The notes under the pieces are model-generated. The model saw only the letters and a list, made by a program, of their open reading frames with translations. It ran no database searches and had not been told where the DNA came from. Of a stretch of DNA of 64,000 nucleotides, positions 60,809-64,000 are shown piece after piece; the first letter of the stretch is position 1, and every line of letters begins with the position of its first letter. The DNA is from Pantoea sp. Lij88. GTDB lineage: Bacteria > Pseudomonadota > Gammaproteobacteria > Enterobacterales > Enterobacteriaceae. A program made the translations under genes and the position numbers. The stretch spans positions 1,488,001 through 1,552,000 of the forward strand of contig NZ_CP118269.1 in assembly GCF_030062155.1 (NCBI RefSeq), given 5' to 3'.

Positions 60809-61732
60809 ATGAACATTAAAAAAACGATTGTCGCCTCACTGTTAGCCTGCATGTTACCTGCCGCGGTTATGGCAAAAGATATCTCCGTTGGCGTCTCGAT
60901 GGCGCTGTTTGATGACAACTTCCTGACCATTCTGCGCACTTCAATGCAGAAAGAGATGCAGAAAGATGGCGTCAAAGGACAGGTAGAGGATGCAAAGGGC
61001 GACGTTTCACAGCAGCTGCAGCAGGTACAAAACTTTATCGGTCAGGGTGTTGATGCACTGATCGTCAACCCGGTCGACACCAACGCGGTGAAACCGATTA
61101 TGGATCAGGCGAGTAAAGCGGGCATCCCGCTGATCTTCGTGAACCGCCGTCCAGGCGCTGAGCTGACGGGCAAAATGGCCTATGTCGGTTCCGATTCAGA
61201 ACTGGCCGGACGCTTACAGATGGAAGCGCTGGCTAAAGCGATGAACGGCAAAGGTAACGTTGCCATCCTGATGGGTGACCTGGCAAACGAAGCCACCCGC
61301 GACCGTACCAAAGGCGTGGAAGAGGTTGCCGCTAAGTTCCCTGGTATCAAAATCGTACAGAAACAGACCGCCAAATTTACCCGTAACGACGCGGTGGATG
61401 TGGTCAGTAACTGGATGACGGCCGGTGATCAGATCAATGCCATCGCCTCAAACAACGATGAAATGGCGATCGGTGCGCTGCAGGCGCTGGGTAAAAACCC
61501 GGACAAAATCCTGATTGCGGGCGTCGATGGCACGCCGGATGCACTGCAGATGCTGAAGCAGGGCAAGATGGTCGCCACGGTATTCCAGGATGCGCAGGGC
61601 CAGGGTGAAGGTGCGGTGCAGACGGCGATCAAACTGGTGAAGGGCGAGAAAGTGCAGAAAATCATCAACATCCCTTACCAGCTGATTACCAAAGACAACA
61701 TGGAACAGTTTACCAATCGTAACCTGAAATAA
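60809..61732 (+). CDS. Sugar ABC transporter periplasmic binding protein
   Basis: A 307-residue RbsB/Peripla_BP_4-type protein with a signal peptide MNIKKTIVASLLACMLPAAVMA cut before KDISVGVSMALFDDNFLT. Binding-site segments are QGVDALIVNPVDTNAVKP, IFVNRRPGAE, YVGSDSELAG, ASNNDEMAIGALQALG and IAGVDGTPDALQ (Asp, Asn, Arg contacts). It is closest in my reading to the inositol/YtfQ-type proteins; ribose, galactofuranose or inositol are possible ligands. AGAAGGG precedes the ATG. First gene of the operon. Confidence 0.9.
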   Translation: MNIKKTIVASLLACMLPAAVMAKDISVGVSMALFDDNFLTILRTSMQKEMQKDGVKGQVEDAKGDVSQQLQQVQNFIGQGVDALIVNPVDTNAVKPIMDQASKAGIPLIFVNRRPGAELTGKMAYVGSDSELAGRLQMEALAKAMNGKGNVAILMGDLANEATRDRTKGVEEVAAKFPGIKIVQKQTAKFTRNDAVDVVSNWMTAGDQINAIASNNDEMAIGALQALGKNPDKILIAGVDGTPDALQMLKQGKMVATVFQDAQGQGEGAVQTAIKLVKGEKVQKIINIPYQLITKDNMEQFTNRNLK

Positions 61733-61764
61733 TCGTTCCCGACCCAGCTGTACGGAGGTGATGT

Positions 61765-63249
61765 ATGAACGCGTTTGCGCTTGAAGCCGAAGGCATCAGC
61801 AAGTTCTTCCCCGGCGTTAAAGCCCTCGACAATGTGTCGTTGCGGGTGCGTCCGGGAACGGTACATGCCTTGATGGGCGAAAATGGCGCGGGCAAATCCA
61901 CTTTAATGAAGTGCCTTATCGGGATGTATCGTCCCGATAAGGGCACCATCAAAATTAAAGGGGAGCCGGTGCAGTTTCAGGACACCATGGACGCGTTGCG
62001 TTCCGGCATTTCAATGATCCACCAGGAGCTCAACCTGGTGCCTTACATGACCGTCGCCGAGAATATCTGGCTGGGTCGTGAGCCGATGAAGTTTGGTTTT
62101 GTCGATCACGCCCGACTCAATCAGAAGACGCAGGAACTGCTTAACCGCCTGAATATCCGCCTGAAAGCCGATCGGATGGTGGGCGAGCTGAGCATTGCGT
62201 CGCAGCAGATGGTCGAGATTGCCAAAGCGGTCTCCTGGGATTCAGACATCGTCATCATGGATGAACCGACCTCCGCGCTGACCGAAACCGAAGTCGCGCA
62301 CCTGTTTACCATCATTCGTGACCTGCGCGAGCAGGGTAAGGCGATCATCTATATCAGTCACAAGATGGATGAAATCTTCAATATCACCGATGAAGTCAGT
62401 ATTTTCCGCGACGGTACCTGGATCGCCAGCGATCAGACGGCGAAATATACCCGTCAGTCGCTGATTACCCAGATGGTAGGCCGCGAACTGACGCAGCTGT
62501 TCCCGAAATTCAACAGCGCCATCGGGGAAGAGGTGCTGACGGTCCGTAATCTCACCTGCAAAGATCGTTTCACCGACGTCAGTTTCAGCGTGCGCCGGGG
62601 TGAAATCCTCGGCGTCGCCGGACTGGTGGGTGCCGGTCGCAGTGAGGTGATGGAGAGCCTGTTCGGCATGGAGAGCTTCGACAGCGGCGAGATCTTAATT
62701 GATGGCGTGCCGGTGACGATCGACTCACCCTCAACGGCGATTGAGAAGGGCATGGCGTTTCTCACCGAGGACCGCAAAAAGTCCGGGCTGTTTCTGGTGC
62801 TGTCGGTGATGGAGAACATGAGCATCGTCAACATGCCGGAGTACAGCGGCAAAAGCGGTTTTGTCAGCCATGTGAAGATGGCGCAGGACTGCATGGACCA
62901 GATCCGTCGGCTCAATATCAAAACGCCGACCATGGATCAGATCATCAACAACCTCAGCGGCGGTAATCAGCAGAAGGTTCTGATTGCCCGCTGGCTGCTG
63001 GCGCAACCGAAGATTCTGATTCTGGACGAACCGACGCGCGGCATTGACGTCGGTGCAAAAGCGGAGATTTACCGCTTAATCAGTGAACTTGCCAACCGTG
63101 GCGTGGCTATCATCATGGTCTCTTCTGAACTGCCGGAAATCCTTGGCATGAGTGATCGGGTGATGGTGATGCACGGCGGGCGTATAACCGGCATCCTCGA
63201 TAAAGAAGAAGCCGATCAGGAAACCATTCTGTCGTTGGCATCCGAGTGA
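61765..63249 (+). CDS. Sugar ABC transporter ATP-binding protein (two ABC domains)
   Basis: The 494-residue RbsA/MglA-type protein has two fused ABC domains. Domain 1: Walker [13 protein letters not shown], signature region [15 protein letters not shown], Walker [13 protein letters not shown]. Domain 2: the Walker A is the degenerate [10 protein letters not shown], the signature [10 protein letters not shown] and Walker [13 protein letters not shown] are intact. This one-active-one-degenerate pattern is normal for the carbohydrate CUT2 class. The start is 32 bases after the binding protein, with GGAGGTG before the ATG. Confidence 0.95.
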   Translation: MNAFALEAEGISKFFPGVKALDNVSLRVRPGTVHALMGENGAGKSTLMKCLIGMYRPDKGTIKIKGEPVQFQDTMDALRSGISMIHQELNLVPYMTVAENIWLGREPMKFGFVDHARLNQKTQELLNRLNIRLKADRMVGELSIASQQMVEIAKAVSWDSDIVIMDEPTSALTETEVAHLFTIIRDLREQGKAIIYISHKMDEIFNITDEVSIFRDGTWIASDQTAKYTRQSLITQMVGRELTQLFPKFNSAIGEEVLTVRNLTCKDRFTDVSFSVRRGEILGVAGLVGAGRSEVMESLFGMESFDSGEILIDGVPVTIDSPSTAIEKGMAFLTEDRKKSGLFLVLSVMENMSIVNMPEYSGKSGFVSHVKMAQDCMDQIRRLNIKTPTMDQIINNLSGGNQQKVLIARWLLAQPKILILDEPTRGIDVGAKAEIYRLISELANRGVAIIMVSSELPEILGMSDRVMVMHGGRITGILDKEEADQETILSLASE

Positions 63250-63263
63250 GGCGCGAGACCACT

Positions 63264-64000
63264 ATGAGCAATATGAAAGCTACTGCCACTCCGGCAGCCC
63301 CGCAGCAACCCTCTTTTTTTGCCAGTCTGCGTCATAAATTGCCGAAAGATACCGGCATTTTTGTGGTGATGGTGGGGATTGCGTTGATTTTTGAAATGTT
63401 TGGCTGGTATGTGCGTGACCAGTCTTTCCTGCTCAACACCAACCGTCTGATCCTGATTGTCCTGCAGGTGGCGATTATCGGGATTATCGCGGTCGGCGTG
63501 ACGCAGGTCATTATCACCACGGGTATCGACCTCTCCTCCGGTTCCGTCATCGCCCTGGCGGCGGTCGTGGCCGCGAGCCTGGCACAGACTTCTGACAGCC
63601 TGTCACCGATGTATCCGTCGCTGGTGAATATGCCTGCGGTAATCCCGATCGCGGCCGGTATCGGCGTCGGTTTGCTGGCGGGTGTGGTCAACGGTGTGCT
63701 GATTACCCGTACCGGTATTCCGCCATTCATCGCCACACTGGGCATGATGGTGTCGGCGCGTGGTCTGGCGCAGTATTACACCCAGGGTAATCCCATCAGC
63801 TTCCTGTCCGACGGCTTTACTTCAATCGGGCAGGGCGCAATGCCAGTGGTGATTTTCCTGGTCGTGGCGCTGCTGTTCCACATCGCCCTGAAACATACCC
63901 GCTACGGTAAGTATGTTTACGCCATCGGCGGCAACATGACCTCAGCGAAAGTCTCCGGTATCAACGTTAATAAGTATCTGATCATCGTCTACACCATTGC
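63264..64000 (+). CDS. Sugar ABC transporter permease (RbsC type), truncated by window end
   Basis: The ATG at 63264, 14 bases after the ATPase stop, opens a frame that stays open to the window edge (245 codons). The N-terminal cytoplasmic tail (MSNMKATATPAAPQQPSFF) is followed by membrane segments, with IIAVGVTQVIITTGIDLSSGSVIALAAVVAA (the CUT2 permease motif) and GIPPFIATLGMMVSARGLA. It completes the importer with the binding protein and ATPase. It is similar to inositol-type permeases, but this is weak evidence for the substrate. Confidence 0.93.
   Translation, partial: MSNMKATATPAAPQQPSFFASLRHKLPKDTGIFVVMVGIALIFEMFGWYVRDQSFLLNTNRLILIVLQVAIIGIIAVGVTQVIITTGIDLSSGSVIALAAVVAASLAQTSDSLSPMYPSLVNMPAVIPIAAGIGVGLLAGVVNGVLITRTGIPPFIATLGMMVSARGLAQYYTQGNPISFLSDGFTSIGQGAMPVVIFLVVALLFHIALKHTRYGKYVYAIGGNMTSAKVSGINVNKYLIIVYTI

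Overview
The window looks like chromosome from an Erwiniaceae enterobacterium, most likely Pantoea (inference from gene content and order; no search was run). Most proteins match Escherichia coli K-12 proteins nearly end to end (Gnd, the complete his operon, PuuA/D/R/B, PlaP, the YgbI-YgbN cluster, SbcB, DacD, YeeA, TmaR, KatG, YaiL), and the gnd-his-yeeZ and sbcB-dacD-yeeA-tmaR neighbourhoods are those of the E. coli 44-min region. Accessory genes sit between these core blocks.

Layout. 1-1.65 kb: tail of a surface-polysaccharide (O-antigen type) locus, two GT4 glycosyltransferases, then gnd. 3.2-6.0 kb: an AstE/AspA-type deacylase, an orphan basic-amino-acid binding protein and a YbaK-type tRNA-editing protein. 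6.1-13.4 kb: hisIFAHBCDG on the minus strand with leader peptide hisL, attenuator and promoter. 13.5-20.5 kb: yeeZ, then gamma-glutamyl-putrescine catabolism (puuB, puuR, puuD divergent from puuA) and the putrescine importer plaP, preceded by a possible coupled leader ORF. 20.5-26.6 kb: four-carbon acid sugar (threonate/tetronate) catabolism: DeoR regulator, ltnD, otnK, otnC, otnI and a GntP permease. 26.7-31.7 kb: sbcB, dacD, yeeA, tmaR. 31.7-37.0 kb: an orphan LacI, a ketopantoate reductase homologue, a desaturase overlapping a small-ligand-binding protein, and a luciferase-like monooxygenase. 37.4-44.0 kb: a two-gene RND efflux operon and katG. 44.1-46.3 kb: a three-gene HipBST toxin-antitoxin module with a repeated operator, next to tRNA-Asn. 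46.5-52.8 kb: a Gfo/Idh/MocA dehydrogenase, a TetR / sugar-lactone-oxidase / GT8 cluster, yaiL, an RluA-type synthase and two small genes. 53-56.3 kb: a chemoreceptor with a sigma-28 promoter, a perfect FNR box, a small membrane protein and a lipoprotein. 56.5-60.3 kb: an A+T-rich, gene-poor segment bracketed by a duplicated HTH antitoxin-like gene, holding one unrecognised membrane protein and ending at a second tRNA-Asn. 60.8-64 kb: the start of a sugar ABC importer operon (binding protein, double ATPase, permease running off the window).

The clearest accessory system is HipBST (HipB DNA-binding subunit, HipS antitoxin, HipT kinase). It keeps the Ser-Ile-Ser motif in HipT and Trp65 in HipS, and has three operator-like repeats spaced 71-72 bp apart upstream of hipB. 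Other points worth checking are mutually exclusive hairpins that could bury the start of the Gfo/Idh gene, a 54-codon ORF coupled to plaP, a LacI orthologue with E. coli-type DNA and inducer contacts but no lac genes, and the A+T-rich segment with its duplicated regulator.
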